Positions 1-6,282 are shown, counted from the first letter of the stretch. The stretch is 9,811 nt of DNA from Hyphomicrobiales bacterium (GCA_027030295.1 JALVFB010000206.1:1-9811); one strand, 5' to 3'. A program made the numbers and translations. The notes: a model not told the origin generated them from the letters alone.

Positions 1-447
1 CGCATCCGCCTGGCCGGCGAGGGCGAGGCGGGCTTGCGCGGCGGGCCGCCGGGCGATCTCTACATCTTCCTGTCCATCAAGCCACACGAGTTCTTTCAGC
101 GCGACGGCGCCGACCTGTTCTGCCGCGTGCCCGTGTCCATGGTGACGGCGGCGCTGGGCGGCGAGATAGAGGTGCCGACCATCGAGGGCAAGAAGGCGAA
201 GCTGGAAATCCCGCCCGGCACGCAGACGGGCAAGGAGTTTCGCCTGAAGGGGCTGGGCATGCCGGTGGTGAACACCAACCGGCGCGGCGACATGCACGTG
301 CAGGTGACGGTGGAAACGCCGGTGAACCTCACCCCGCGCCAGAAGGAGCTGCTGCGCGAGTTCGAGCGCGAGGCGAAGAACAACTCGCCGCAGACGGAAG
401 GCTTTTTCGCGCGGGCCAGGAAGTTCTGGGAATCGCTGGGGGAATGA
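1..447 (+). CDS. dnaJ: Chaperone protein DnaJ, C-terminal part (5' truncated by window)
   Basis: The reading frame is open from base 1 and encodes the last 148 residues of a DnaJ-type (Hsp40) co-chaperone, the cytoplasmic partner that delivers unfolded clients to DnaK and stimulates its ATPase. What is visible is the end of substrate-binding domain I ([30 protein letters not shown]) and domain II ([53 protein letters not shown]). These are close to the DnaJ family signature. The J domain and the CxxCxGxG zinc repeats lie outside the window, so a CbpA-like paralogue cannot be fully excluded, but the spacing and the RGDMHV/TPVNLT block favour DnaJ itself. The TGA stop lies inside the first unit of a short tandem repeat. 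The usual alphaproteobacterial neighbour dapB does not follow; a non-coding gap does. Confidence 0.93.
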   Translation, partial: RIRLAGEGEAGLRGGPPGDLYIFLSIKPHEFFQRDGADLFCRVPVSMVTAALGGEIEVPTIEGKKAKLEIPPGTQTGKEFRLKGLGMPVVNTNRRGDMHVQVTVETPVNLTPRQKELLREFEREAKNNSPQTEGFFARARKFWESLGE

Positions 448-502
448 CGAAGGAAAAGGCGGGGATGACGAGGGAAGTGGTGGGGATGACGTGCCAGTAA
501 CG
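440..502 (+). repeat. Three imperfect 21-bp tandem units after dnaJ
   Basis: Three units beginning GGGGATGACG or GGAATGACG start near 441, 461 and 482, with a 20-21 bp period. The first unit supplies the dnaJ stop codon (TGA at 445-447). The units drift after the conserved GGATGACG core. The core resembles the outer arm of the CGTCATCCCC-type intergenic repeats found in many proteobacterial genomes, so these may be decayed ends of such elements. No function is evident. Confidence 0.55.
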
Positions 503-513
503 CCTGCTCCTTC

Positions 514-653
514 CTCTTCCCCCTGGCAGGGGGAAGTCCGGCGCGTCAGCGCCGGGAAGGGGGTCGGGCGATGTTCTCCATACCGGAAAAACTTACGCGT
601 ATTTGTCCCTTGCCCGACCCCCTCCCTGTCCCTCCCCCTGCCAGGGGGAGGGA
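514..653. repeat. Head-to-head pair of palindromic intergenic elements
   Basis: The left copy contains a perfect 10-bp palindrome (CTTCCCCCTG at 516-525 with CAGGGGGAAG at 527-536). Next comes a perfect 7-bp hairpin (CCGGCGC 538-544, loop GTCA, GCGCCGG 549-555), then GGGGGTCGGGC at 559-569. The right copy is inverted: GCCCGACCCCC at 612-622 is the exact complement of 559-569, followed by a perfect 12-bp palindrome (arms 629-640 and 642-653 around C641). The two halves are thus diverged copies of one element facing each other, and the right one lacks the CCGGCGC hairpin. As RNA or cruciform DNA the whole could fold into a long stem with terminal stem-loops. Similar CCCTCCCCCTG-type repeats are common between genes in alphaproteobacteria. 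It could also end transcription from dnaJ. Confidence 0.8.
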
Positions 654-789
654 AAGTAGGTTGCACGGTAGGAATGAAAAACTGAGTTGATGACGGGAAG
701 GGGCAATGCGCACACAAGCCTCTTCGGCTGTTCTTCCAGGTAACCATTTGCAGTTTCAGCTCTTTTCTTGCCCATTCCGATTTTTCCTT

Positions 790-820
790 GGATACCAATG
801 GGCTTTCGCCGGGGTGACGA
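790..820. repeat. Degenerate REP-like unit
   Basis: Read on the minus strand this is TCGTCACCCCGGCGAAAGCC followed by CATTGGTATCC. It resembles the widespread short palindromic repeat whose usual form is CGTCATTCCCGCGAAAGCGGGAATCC. Only a GGC-GAAA-GCC core still pairs (801-803 with 808-810), so it is an eroded copy. The call rests on remembered consensus rather than on other copies in the window. Confidence 0.45.
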
Positions 821-921
821 GAAAAATAACGGAGTTGTATCGCATGGCGTGGCCGCCCGCCCCTTCTCGGAACGCCGGGCCGAGATGCGCGGCTGATACC
901 AGGTTGCATAAAGAACCACCC

Positions 922-988
922 ACCGCCCCGCGCCCCCACTTGGGCCCCCAAATCATGAAAAACAAGGGCCCGAGGGGCGCGGGGCGGT
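922..988. repeat. Long GC-rich hairpin, perfect 15-bp arms
   Basis: ACCGCCCCGCGCCCC at 922-936 is the exact reverse complement of 974-988. Inside it, TTGGGCCC (940-947) pairs with GGGCCCGA (966-973) with one G-T wobble, leaving an A-rich loop (roughly 948-965, CCAAATCATGAAAAACAA). In total about 23 base pairs form, with a small bulge at 937-939. The sequence after the right arm is GGTTTCACC, which is not a convincing T tract for an intrinsic terminator. No gene ends next to it. It may be a mobile palindromic element or a structured RNA. Confidence 0.7.
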
Positions 989-1099
989 TTCACCGATCAA
1001 TCTTTGCGCAGATTGGTATGGCAACACCGCGAAACATCCGCGAGGCCGTTGCATATTGCATGATGGCAGTTGGCCACTCGCTCAAACCTCCGCGAAACC

Positions 1100-1149
1100 A
1101 TGCCCCAGTTCACCACGGAAGAACCGGAACGCCACCGGCGGCCACATCC
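1100..1149 (+). pseudogene. Decayed duplicate of the moeB 5' end
   Basis: From ATG at 1100 this stretch reads MPQFTTEEPERHRR, against MAQFTTEELERYRR at the real gene start (1270). About 35 of the first 42 bases agree, and CACATC still matches after one extra C at about 1141, which shifts the frame. Homology stops around 1149, next to a REP-like unit. It is therefore a partial duplication of roughly the first 16 codons, displaced 170 bp upstream and drifting without constraint. No upstream ribosome binding site is seen. An alternative is that an older full-length copy was here and was cut by the repeat. Confidence 0.75.
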
Positions 1150-1156
1150 CCGCCCC

Positions 1157-1193
1157 CGTCATGCCCGGGCTGAACACTTGTCCCGGCCATCCA
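1157..1193. repeat. REP-like palindromic unit
   Basis: The stretch CGTCATGCCCGGGCT, then GAACAC, then TTGTCCCGGCCATCCA resembles the common alphaproteobacterial repeat CGTCATGCCCGGGCTTGACCCGGGCATCCA, with extra bases in the loop. ATGCCCGGG (1161-1169) pairs with CCCGGCCAT (1182-1190) with one mismatch. It abuts the decayed moeB duplicate and may mark the rearrangement point. Confidence 0.5.
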
Positions 1194-1269
1194 TTTGCGC
1201 CAGTGTCTCCATGAACCGTGGCGCTGGCGGTTTCGCACCACGGCGCCCAATCACACACTGGACGGCACC

Positions 1270-2106
1270 ATGGCGCAATTCACCACGGAAGAACTGGAAC
1301 GTTATCGGCGGCACATCGTGCTGAAGGACTTCGGCGGCCCGGCGCAGGCGCGGCTGAAGGATTCCGCCGTGCTCATCGTCGGCGCGGGGGGCTTGAGCAG
1401 CCCCGCCGCGCTGTATCTGGCCGCCGCCGGGGTGGGGCGGCTGGGCATCATCGACGATGACGTGGTGAGCCTGTCCAACCTTCAGCGGCAGGTGCTGCAC
1501 GCCACCTCGCGCATCGGCCGGCCGAAGACGGAAAGCGCGGTGGAAACCCTGCGTGAAATCAATCCGCACGTGACGGTGGAGCCGCTGAACATGCGGCTGA
1601 CACCGGAAAACGCGCTCAAGGTCATCGAAAACCACGACCTGGTGGTGGACGGATCGGACAACTTCGCCACGCGCTTTCTGGTGTCCGACGCCTGCTTCTT
1701 CGCGCGAAAACCGCTGGTGTGGGGGGCGATCGGCCAGTTCACAGGCCAGCTCGCCACCTTCAAGCCGTATGAAAAAGACGATAACGGCCAGCCGCTGCCC
1801 GGCTACCGCGACTTCCTGCCCGAACCGCCGCCACCGGGCGCCGCGCCGTCCTGCGCCGAGGCCGGGGTCATCGGCGCGTTGCCCGGCGTCATCGGCTCGT
1901 TGCAGGCGATGGAGGCGATCAAGGAGCTGACGGGCGTGGGCCAGTCGCTGGCCGGCTGGCTGATCCTGTATGAGGCGCTGTCCAGCGAATTCATGAAAAT
2001 CCGCCTGGCCCATCGGCCCGACAACCCGCTGACCGGCGAGAACCCCACCATCCGCTCGCTGGCCGACGCCGATTACGATTTCGGCGCCATGTGCGCCGAG
2101 CATTGA
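1270..2106 (+). CDS. moeB: MoeB/ThiF/HesA-family adenylyltransferase, zinc-cysteine-less
   Basis: A 278-residue E1-like enzyme that should adenylate the C-terminal glycine of a small ubiquitin-like sulfur carrier (MoaD or ThiS) for molybdopterin or thiamine synthesis in the cytoplasm. Visible motifs are RYRRHIVL near residue 10, the ATP-binding GAGGLSS at 38-44, DDDVVSLSNLQRQ at 62-74, VDGSDN at 126-131, and SCAEAG with the conserved Cys195. The two CxxC pairs that bind structural zinc in E. coli MoeB are absent: the first position reads G178-YR-D181 and the second N252-PL-T255. The start at 1270 is chosen because homology begins there; only a weak GGA lies upstream. No moaD, moaE or thiS gene is in view and no rhodanese domain follows, so the carrier protein is unknown. 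The gene ends 1 bp from the convergent amiC. Confidence 0.88.
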   Translation: MAQFTTEELERYRRHIVLKDFGGPAQARLKDSAVLIVGAGGLSSPAALYLAAAGVGRLGIIDDDVVSLSNLQRQVLHATSRIGRPKTESAVETLREINPHVTVEPLNMRLTPENALKVIENHDLVVDGSDNFATRFLVSDACFFARKPLVWGAIGQFTGQLATFKPYEKDDNGQPLPGYRDFLPEPPPPGAAPSCAEAGVIGALPGVIGSLQAMEAIKELTGVGQSLAGWLILYEALSSEFMKIRLAHRPDNPLTGENPTIRSLADADYDFGAMCAEH

Positions 2107-2107
2107 A

Positions 2108-3454
2108 TCAGCGGCGCGCGACGCGGGTTTTCAGAAAGCGGTCGATGGCGTCGGCCATGCGCGCGGCCACCTGGCGCCGCCATCGCGAAGAAAGCATGTT
2201 CTTCACGTCCCGCGGATTGGTGATGTAGCCCAGCTCCACCAGCAGCGAAGGAATTTCCGGCAGGCGCAACACCCGAAAGGCCGCGGAGCGCACCGGATTG
2301 CGGCGAAGCCGGGCGACGCCGCGCAGCGCCCGCACCAGCCGCCGGGCCAGGATATGCGAATTCACATTGGTTTCGCGCTGCGTGAGCTGCACCAGGATGT
2401 CGCGCACCGTTTCGTCCTCCACGCCCTGCACCGGCGCGCCGATCAGATCGGCGGCGTTTTCCATGCGGGCCAGTTCGGCGGCGTCCTCGTCGGACGCCTT
2501 TTCCGACAGGGTGTAGATGCCCAGCCCCCCGACGCCGCGCTGGCGGAACTTGTCGGCATGGATGGAGATGAACAGGGTGGCATGGTTGCGCCGGGCCACG
2601 GCGGCGCGCTCGCGCAGCTTGAGGAAGGTGTCGCCGTCGCGGGTCATGATGACGCGATAGCCCCGCTTGCGCAGAGCGCGGCGCAGGGCATGGGCGAATT
2701 TCAGCACGATGTCCTTTTCGCGGTGGCCCCGCGCATCCATCGCGCCGGGGTCGTGCCCGCCATGCCCGGCATCCACCACCACCAGCGGCGCGCCGCCCGC
2801 CCGCGCCGGGGCGCTTGCGCCGGAGGAACCGCCAGCGGCCTCGCCGGGCGCGAGGGGAACCGGCGTGGCGGCGATGAGATCGTCGATGGTGGCGGGGGTG
2901 GCGGCGGCCTGCTCGATGAGCTTGCGATAGGCCTTTCGCACCTGCCGCAGGGCGCCGGGATCGGGCCGCTCCCGGCGCCGGTCGGCGGCCTGAAGGCGCT
3001 CGCCCAACTGGCGCTCCAGCGTGGCCCAGTCGCTACGCTGCAAACGCACCACCAGCCGCGCCGGCCGGTCGCCCTCGCCGCGTTCGGCATGGGCGTCGGC
3101 GATCAGGGCCGGAGCGTTCAGCGGAAAGACCAGCCGCAGCCCCTTTTTCAGCCGGGTGGTGCGCAACGCCCCCAGCAGCGTGGTGGCGCCATCCGGCCGC
3201 CGGGCGCGCACCTTCAGGCCGCGGCGCGGAATTTCCAGCTCCAGACGCAACGGACGCGGCCTGATGCGGGCATCAAAGGACACGGCACGGGAGGTTTCCA
3301 GCACCACCTCGGTGCCGGAAGCGATCGTCTCGGAAATACGCACGGCGCGGATTTCCAGCGCCAGCGCCGGGCGGGCCAGCAAGGCGGCCAGGCAAATCGC
3401 CAGCAGCGCCCGCAGCGTTCCCGTCCAGCCTTTTCCGCCCCCTGTCTTCGCCAT
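2108..3454 (-). CDS. amiC: N-acetylmuramoyl-L-alanine amidase (AmiC/AmiB type)
   Basis: A 448-residue periplasmic zinc hydrolase that cuts the bond between N-acetylmuramic acid and L-alanine in peptidoglycan, mainly to separate daughter cells. With the start at 3454, residues 1-33 look like a signal peptide (TLRALLAICLAALLA then RPALALE). An AMIN-like beta domain follows (about 35-140), then a charged and Pro/Ala-rich linker. The Amidase_3 domain runs from about 223 to the end, with DAGHGG (His231), REKDIV (Glu246), SIHAD (His299) and LVELGYITN (Glu407) as zinc ligands and catalytic Glu. The insert ASDEDAAELARMENAADLIG after strand GIYTLSEK matches the inhibitory helix that LytM-type activators displace in the AmiB/AmiC group. 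ATG at 3466 is an equally possible start; a GTG at 3499 is unlikely because it sits in a leader hairpin. No cell-division gene lies beside it. Confidence 0.92.
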   Translation of the reverse strand: MAKTGGGKGWTGTLRALLAICLAALLARPALALEIRAVRISETIASGTEVVLETSRAVSFDARIRPRPLRLELEIPRRGLKVRARRPDGATTLLGALRTTRLKKGLRLVFPLNAPALIADAHAERGEGDRPARLVVRLQRSDWATLERQLGERLQAADRRRERPDPGALRQVRKAYRKLIEQAAATPATIDDLIAATPVPLAPGEAAGGSSGASAPARAGGAPLVVVDAGHGGHDPGAMDARGHREKDIVLKFAHALRRALRKRGYRVIMTRDGDTFLKLRERAAVARRNHATLFISIHADKFRQRGVGGLGIYTLSEKASDEDAAELARMENAADLIGAPVQGVEDETVRDILVQLTQRETNVNSHILARRLVRALRGVARLRRNPVRSAAFRVLRLPEIPSLLVELGYITNPRDVKNMLSSRWRRQVAARMADAIDRFLKTRVARR

Positions 3455-3490
3455 GGCGCCCAACATGCCTCTTCCATGCAGCCAGCGCGC

Positions 3491-3510
3491 CCTGCCCACG
3501 CGCGGGCAGG
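3491..3510 (-). promoter_or_regulatory. Hairpin in amiC leader
   Basis: CCTGCCC at 3491-3497 and GGGCAGG at 3504-3510 form a perfect 7-bp stem with a 6-base loop, 25-45 bases upstream of the likely amiC start. On the amiC transcript it would precede the GGAAGAGG stretch at 3467-3474. It lacks a T tract. It may stabilise the mRNA or affect translation, which is inference. Confidence 0.45.
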
Positions 3511-3683
3511 ACGGCGTTCCGATACTGACAACAAACGGTTAACAGCCGATTGCAATACGAATCGTCCGTTCGGCGAGTGGATGCCGGACCCCGACCCCGC
3601 GCCCCCTGCCGCCCGAGATTTGGGAGGAGGCGGATAACGATGATGGGGGCTGAGAACGCCAGAGGCTCCCGACCCTCCGGCGT

Positions 3684-3711
3684 GCCGGGCCGTCCGCGGC
3701 GGCGGCCCGGC
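3684..3711. repeat. GC-rich hairpin
   Basis: GCCGGGCCG (3684-3692) and CGGCCCGGC (3703-3711) form a perfect 9-bp stem with a 10-base loop, upstream of amiC and just before the DUF4424 remnant. No T tract follows on either strand, and no gene ends beside it. Confidence 0.45.
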
Positions 3712-3741
3712 GTCTTGCATCCCGCCATGGCCCTTCCATGT

Positions 3742-3760
3742 AAAAAACGGCAAAACCGTT
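3742..3760 (-). terminator. Candidate minus-strand intrinsic terminator
   Basis: On the minus strand AACGG-TTTTG-CCGTT is followed by TTTT, a small but classically arranged stem plus T tract. No minus-strand gene now ends here, so it may be left from a lost gene or may shield amiC from antisense transcription. The stem is only 5 bp, so the call is tentative. Confidence 0.4.
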
Positions 3761-3989
3761 GCTGGGGCTGGAAGTGCACTATATCCTGTGCACCGCCAAC
3801 AACTGGGCGGGGTCCATCGGGCGCTTCCGCCTGATCGTGGACAGGAAGACGCCGGAAAACCTGGTCGGCCTGTGCCGGCCCGGCAAACTGCGGAAGATTT
3901 CGCCGACGCGGTTCGAGTCCATCGCGCGCGATTTCACGCCGCATGATGATCTGGCGGTGCCGTTTATCACGGACCTGCCCAGGGATTGA
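3759..3989 (+). pseudogene. DUF4424-family gene remnant (C-terminus only)
   Basis: The frame encodes about 76 residues: LEVHYILCTANNWAGSI, FRLIVDRKTPENLVGLC, KLRKISPTRFES, RDFTPHDDLAVPFI. From memory these match the C-terminal end of DUF4424 proteins, exported alphaproteobacterial proteins of unknown function usually above 300 residues, whose ends read YILKTGANWAGPI, FRLVVDKG, KKISPTQFE and FTP. The frame is closed upstream by TAA at 3741, the only start is a TTG inside a hairpin, no ribosome binding site precedes it, and none of the N-terminal part appears upstream in any frame. I therefore read it as a truncated relic rather than a small working gene. It lies 37 bp before the solute-binding protein gene. 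Confidence 0.75.
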
Positions 3990-3992
3990 ACG

Positions 3993-4010
3993 GCGACGGG
4001 ATAACGTCGC
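3993..4010 (+). promoter_or_regulatory. Hairpin upstream of the solute-binding protein RBS
   Basis: GCGACG (3993-3998) and CGTCGC (4005-4010) form a perfect 6-bp stem with loop GGATAA, ending just before the purine-rich GGGAGGGAGGGG ribosome binding stretch (4015-4026). No T tract follows, so it is more likely a leader stem-loop than a terminator. Confidence 0.4.
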
Positions 4011-4026
4011 TTACGGGAGGGAGGGG

Positions 4027-5838
4027 ATGCGCCTTTTCGTCTGGCCGGCATTGCTGCTGGCGCTGTGCGCGAGCGTGCAGGCGGCGCCAAGGCATGGGCT
4101 TTCGGCCTTTGGCGACCTGAAATATCCGGCCGGTTTCAAACACTTCGACTATGTGAACCCGAATGCGCCGAAGGGCGGGCGCATGGTGACGGTGGGCACA
4201 TCGGGCCTGCGCAGCTTCGATTCGCTCAATCCCTTCATCTTGAAGGGCGATGCGGCGGACGGGCTGGAGATGACCTTCGATTCGCTGATGGTGCGCGCCT
4301 TCGACGAGCCGGACGCCGTCTATGGCCTCGTGGCCGAATGGGCGGACGTGGCCGGGGACGGCAAATCCGTCACCTTTGGTCTGAGGAAGGAGGCGCGCTT
4401 CGCCGACGGTTCGCCCATCACCGCGCGGGACGTCTGCCACACCTTCGCCCTGTTCAAGGCGAAGGCGCATCCGAGCTATCGCATCGCCCTGCGCGACGTG
4501 GAAAAGTGCGAGGTGACGGAGCCGCTGAAGGTGCGCTATGTCTTCCGCGGCGAAAACGTCCGCGATCTGCCGCGGGTGGTGGCCACCCTGCCGGTGCTGC
4601 CACGGAAGTTCTTTCAGACGCATCCCTTCGACAAGTCCGGCCTCACGCCCATTCCCGGCTCCGGGCCGTATCGCATCAAGCGCTTCAAGCAGGGCAGCTT
4701 CATCACCTATGAACGGCGCCAGGACTACTGGGCGAAAGACCTGCCGGTGAACCGGGGCCGGTGGAACTTCGACGAGATCAAGTTTCTCTACTTCCGCGAT
4801 TCCACCGCCGAGCTGGAGGCGCTGAAGGCGGGCGAGCTGGACTTGCGCGAGGAATTCGTCTCGCGCAACTGGGCCACGGCCTATGACATTCCGGCGGTGC
4901 GCGAGGGGCGGCTCATCAAGGGCGTGCTGCCGGACGAACGCCCTTCCGGCGCGCAAGGGTTCTTCCTCAACCTGCGACGGAAAAAATTCGCCAATCCGAA
5001 AACGCGCGCGGCGCTGAACCACGCCTTCGATTTCGAATGGACGAACGCGAAACTGTTTTACGGCCTGTATCGACGCACCGAATCGGTGTTCGAGAATTCG
5101 CCGCTGAAAGCCACGGGCCGGCCCTCGCCGGCGGAGCTGAAGCTGATGGAGCCGTTGCGCGACAAGCTGCCGGCGGAAGCCTTCGGCCCGGCCATCAGGC
5201 CGCCGAAGTCCGACGGATCGGGGCAGGACAGGCGATTGCTTCGCACCGCCCACCGGCTGCTGATGGAAGCGGGATGGAAACGCGAGGGCAAGTGGCTGGT
5301 GAACGACAAGGGCGAACGCTTCACCATCGAGTTTCTCATCACCTCGCCGGCGTTCGAGCGCATCATCATTCCCTATGTGCGCAACCTGAAACTGCTGGGG
5401 ATAGACGCCTCCATCCGGCTGGTGGAATCGGCGCAGTTCCAGCGGCGGCTGAAGAGCTTCGATTTCGACGTGGTGGCGCAGCGATTCGTCTTTTCCCTCA
5501 CGCCGGGGGTGGAGCTGCGGGCGCATTTCGGCTCGGCGGCGGCGATGATGGCGGGCAGCTACAACATCGCCGGCATCGCCAACGCCGGGGTGGATGCGCT
5601 CATCGAGAAGGTGGTGGCGGCGAAAACGCGCACCAGCCTCATCACCGCCGCCAAGGCGCTGGATCGCAGCTTGCGGGCGCTGCACTTCTGGGTGCCGCAC
5701 TGGTTCAAGGCCAGCCACACCATCGCCTGGTGGGACAGGTTTTCCCGCCCGAAGGTGAAGCCGAAATATGCCCGCGGCGTGCTGGATACGTGGTGGCTGG
5801 ATGCCGAAAAGGCGGCGCGGGCAAGGAAAACGAAATAG
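4027..5838 (+). CDS. ABC transporter substrate-binding protein, family 5, YejA-like
   Basis: A 603-residue exported binding protein that should capture peptides, or a peptide-like compound, in the periplasm and hand them to an ABC permease. The start at 4027 follows a strong GGGAGGGAGGGG and gives a clear signal peptide (MRLFVWPALLLALCASVQAA, cleavage near residue 19-20). The mature start, HGLSAFGDLKYPAGFKHFDY then VNPNAPKGG, is typical of the YejA/microcin-C-type subgroup. Later family 5 features are FDSLN, the FADGSPITARDV block, SGPYRIKRF and FNLRRKKFANPKTRAALNHAFD. The C-terminal half ends in a Trp-rich stretch (HFWVPHWFKASHTIAWWDRF). The length fits YejA-like proteins (about 600 residues). 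Permease genes yejB, yejE and yejF are not adjacent, so it works with a system encoded elsewhere. The exact ligand cannot be read from sequence. Confidence 0.9.
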   Translation: MRLFVWPALLLALCASVQAAPRHGLSAFGDLKYPAGFKHFDYVNPNAPKGGRMVTVGTSGLRSFDSLNPFILKGDAADGLEMTFDSLMVRAFDEPDAVYGLVAEWADVAGDGKSVTFGLRKEARFADGSPITARDVCHTFALFKAKAHPSYRIALRDVEKCEVTEPLKVRYVFRGENVRDLPRVVATLPVLPRKFFQTHPFDKSGLTPIPGSGPYRIKRFKQGSFITYERRQDYWAKDLPVNRGRWNFDEIKFLYFRDSTAELEALKAGELDLREEFVSRNWATAYDIPAVREGRLIKGVLPDERPSGAQGFFLNLRRKKFANPKTRAALNHAFDFEWTNAKLFYGLYRRTESVFENSPLKATGRPSPAELKLMEPLRDKLPAEAFGPAIRPPKSDGSGQDRRLLRTAHRLLMEAGWKREGKWLVNDKGERFTIEFLITSPAFERIIIPYVRNLKLLGIDASIRLVESAQFQRRLKSFDFDVVAQRFVFSLTPGVELRAHFGSAAAMMAGSYNIAGIANAGVDALIEKVVAAKTRTSLITAAKALDRSLRALHFWVPHWFKASHTIAWWDRFSRPKVKPKYARGVLDTWWLDAEKAARARKTK

Positions 5839-5864
5839 GCGTCCGCGAGATTCTCCCGGGCGCC
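5838..5864 (-). terminator. Hairpin between convergent genes, likely hspQ terminator
   Basis: GGCGTCCG (5838-5845) pairs with CGGGCGCC (5857-5864) with one wobble, and GAG/CTC can pair inside the loop. On the minus strand the stem is followed by TATTTCGTTTTCC, a moderate T tract, so it best serves hspQ. It starts at the last base of the stop codon of the convergent gene and may act on both strands. Confidence 0.55.
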
Positions 5865-5887
5865 ACTCCGACACTTCGCGCAGTGGT

Positions 5888-6220
5888 TCAGTTGATGAAT
5901 TCGGAAGGAATCTCGTAGGAGTGGCGCTCGGCATCGTAGAGCACGAAAAACTCCTCCACCTGCGAATGACGAATGGGCATGCCGGAGGTGTCGTGCTCCA
6001 GATGCTCCTCGGAGACGTAGGCGATATATTCCTCGCCGTCCTCGTTTTCCGCCAACAGGTGGTAGAAGGGCTGATCCCTGCGCGGGCGCACGTCGGCCGG
6101 GATGGATTGCCACCACTCCTCGGTGTCGGCGAACTCCGGATCGACATCGAATATCACGCCGCGGAAGGGAAACAGCCTGTGCCGCACCACATCGCCGATA
6201 TTGAATTTCGCCTGATTCAT
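5888..6220 (-). CDS. hspQ: Heat shock protein HspQ (YccV-like)
   Basis: A 110-residue hemimethylated-DNA-binding-domain protein of the HspQ family. In enterobacteria HspQ is a heat-inducible cytoplasmic protein that binds Lon protease and promotes degradation of certain substrates. Recognisable stretches are AKFNIGDVVRHRLFPFRGVI, FDVDPEF, TEEWWQSIP, QPFYHLLAEN, IAYVSEEHLEHD and the end SYEIPSEFIN. The length is that of the family (about 105-120). The start at 6220 is supported by AGGGAG 5 bases upstream and by family homology. A longer in-frame extension through the recO region on the opposite strand is not real. It is divergent from recO and convergent with the solute-binding protein gene. 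A possible heat-shock promoter lies upstream. Confidence 0.93.
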   Translation of the reverse strand: MNQAKFNIGDVVRHRLFPFRGVIFDVDPEFADTEEWWQSIPADVRPRRDQPFYHLLAENEDGEEYIAYVSEEHLEHDTSGMPIRHSQVEEFFVLYDAERHSYEIPSEFIN

Positions 6221-6253
6221 GCCAGCTCCCTGGTTGCCTTCAGGTCGTGCAAA

Positions 6254-6282
6254 TGATGGACTCGCACGCGGCCAAAGACAAG
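6254..6282 (-). promoter_or_regulatory. hspQ: Possible sigma-32 promoter of hspQ
   Basis: On the minus strand CTTGTCT (6282-6276), a 14-base spacer and GTCCATCA (6261-6254) partly match the sigma-32 pattern CTTGAAA and CCCCATNT. It would give a leader of about 26 bases to the ATG at 6220. The -10 match is weak. It is proposed mainly because the gene is of a heat-inducible family. Confidence 0.3.

Larger units (their letters stand above)
448..1099. other. Non-coding gap, repeat-rich
   Basis: This roughly 650-bp stretch has no convincing gene on either strand. Open frames here run through the repeats and give low-complexity, Arg/Pro-rich products without recognisable motifs. It contains the tandem units at 440-502, the paired inverted elements at 514-653, a degenerate REP-like unit at 790-820, the large hairpin at 922-988, and a small hairpin (CAATCT 998-1003 with AGATTG 1010-1015, loop TTGCGC). 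I found no tRNA or rRNA pattern. Confidence 0.6.
3455..3758. other. amiC leader and non-coding gap
   Basis: No gene is supported here. It should hold the amiC promoter, reading leftward, but I cannot pick a confident -35/-10 pair. It contains the hairpins at 3491-3510, 3684-3711 and 3746-3760. A short frame starting at 3640 after a GGGAGGAGG stretch runs 65 codons to 3834. It is Arg/Pro-rich, lacks any recognisable motif and overlaps the DUF4424 remnant in another frame, so I do not call it. Confidence 0.5.

Noticed and set aside
491..1173. Open frames in the dnaJ-moeB gap (491-685 plus, 706-1173 plus, 593-919 minus)
   Set aside because: They run through palindromic repeats, give low-complexity Arg/Pro-rich products and lack convincing ribosome binding sites.
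1195..1269. N-terminal extension of MoeB by 25 residues
   Set aside because: The extension has no family similarity, and the duplicated 5' fragment also begins at the residue corresponding to ATG 1270.
3640..3834. 65-codon frame after GGGAGGAGG
   Set aside because: The ribosome binding stretch is attractive, but the product is Arg/Pro-rich with no motif and overlaps the DUF4424 remnant in a different frame.
3967..6147. 726-codon open frame on the minus strand opposite the solute-binding protein gene
   Set aside because: It is antisense to a well-recognised gene, has no recognisable motif, and long antisense frames are expected at this GC content. The same applies to 1159-2103 (minus) and 2354-3637 (plus).
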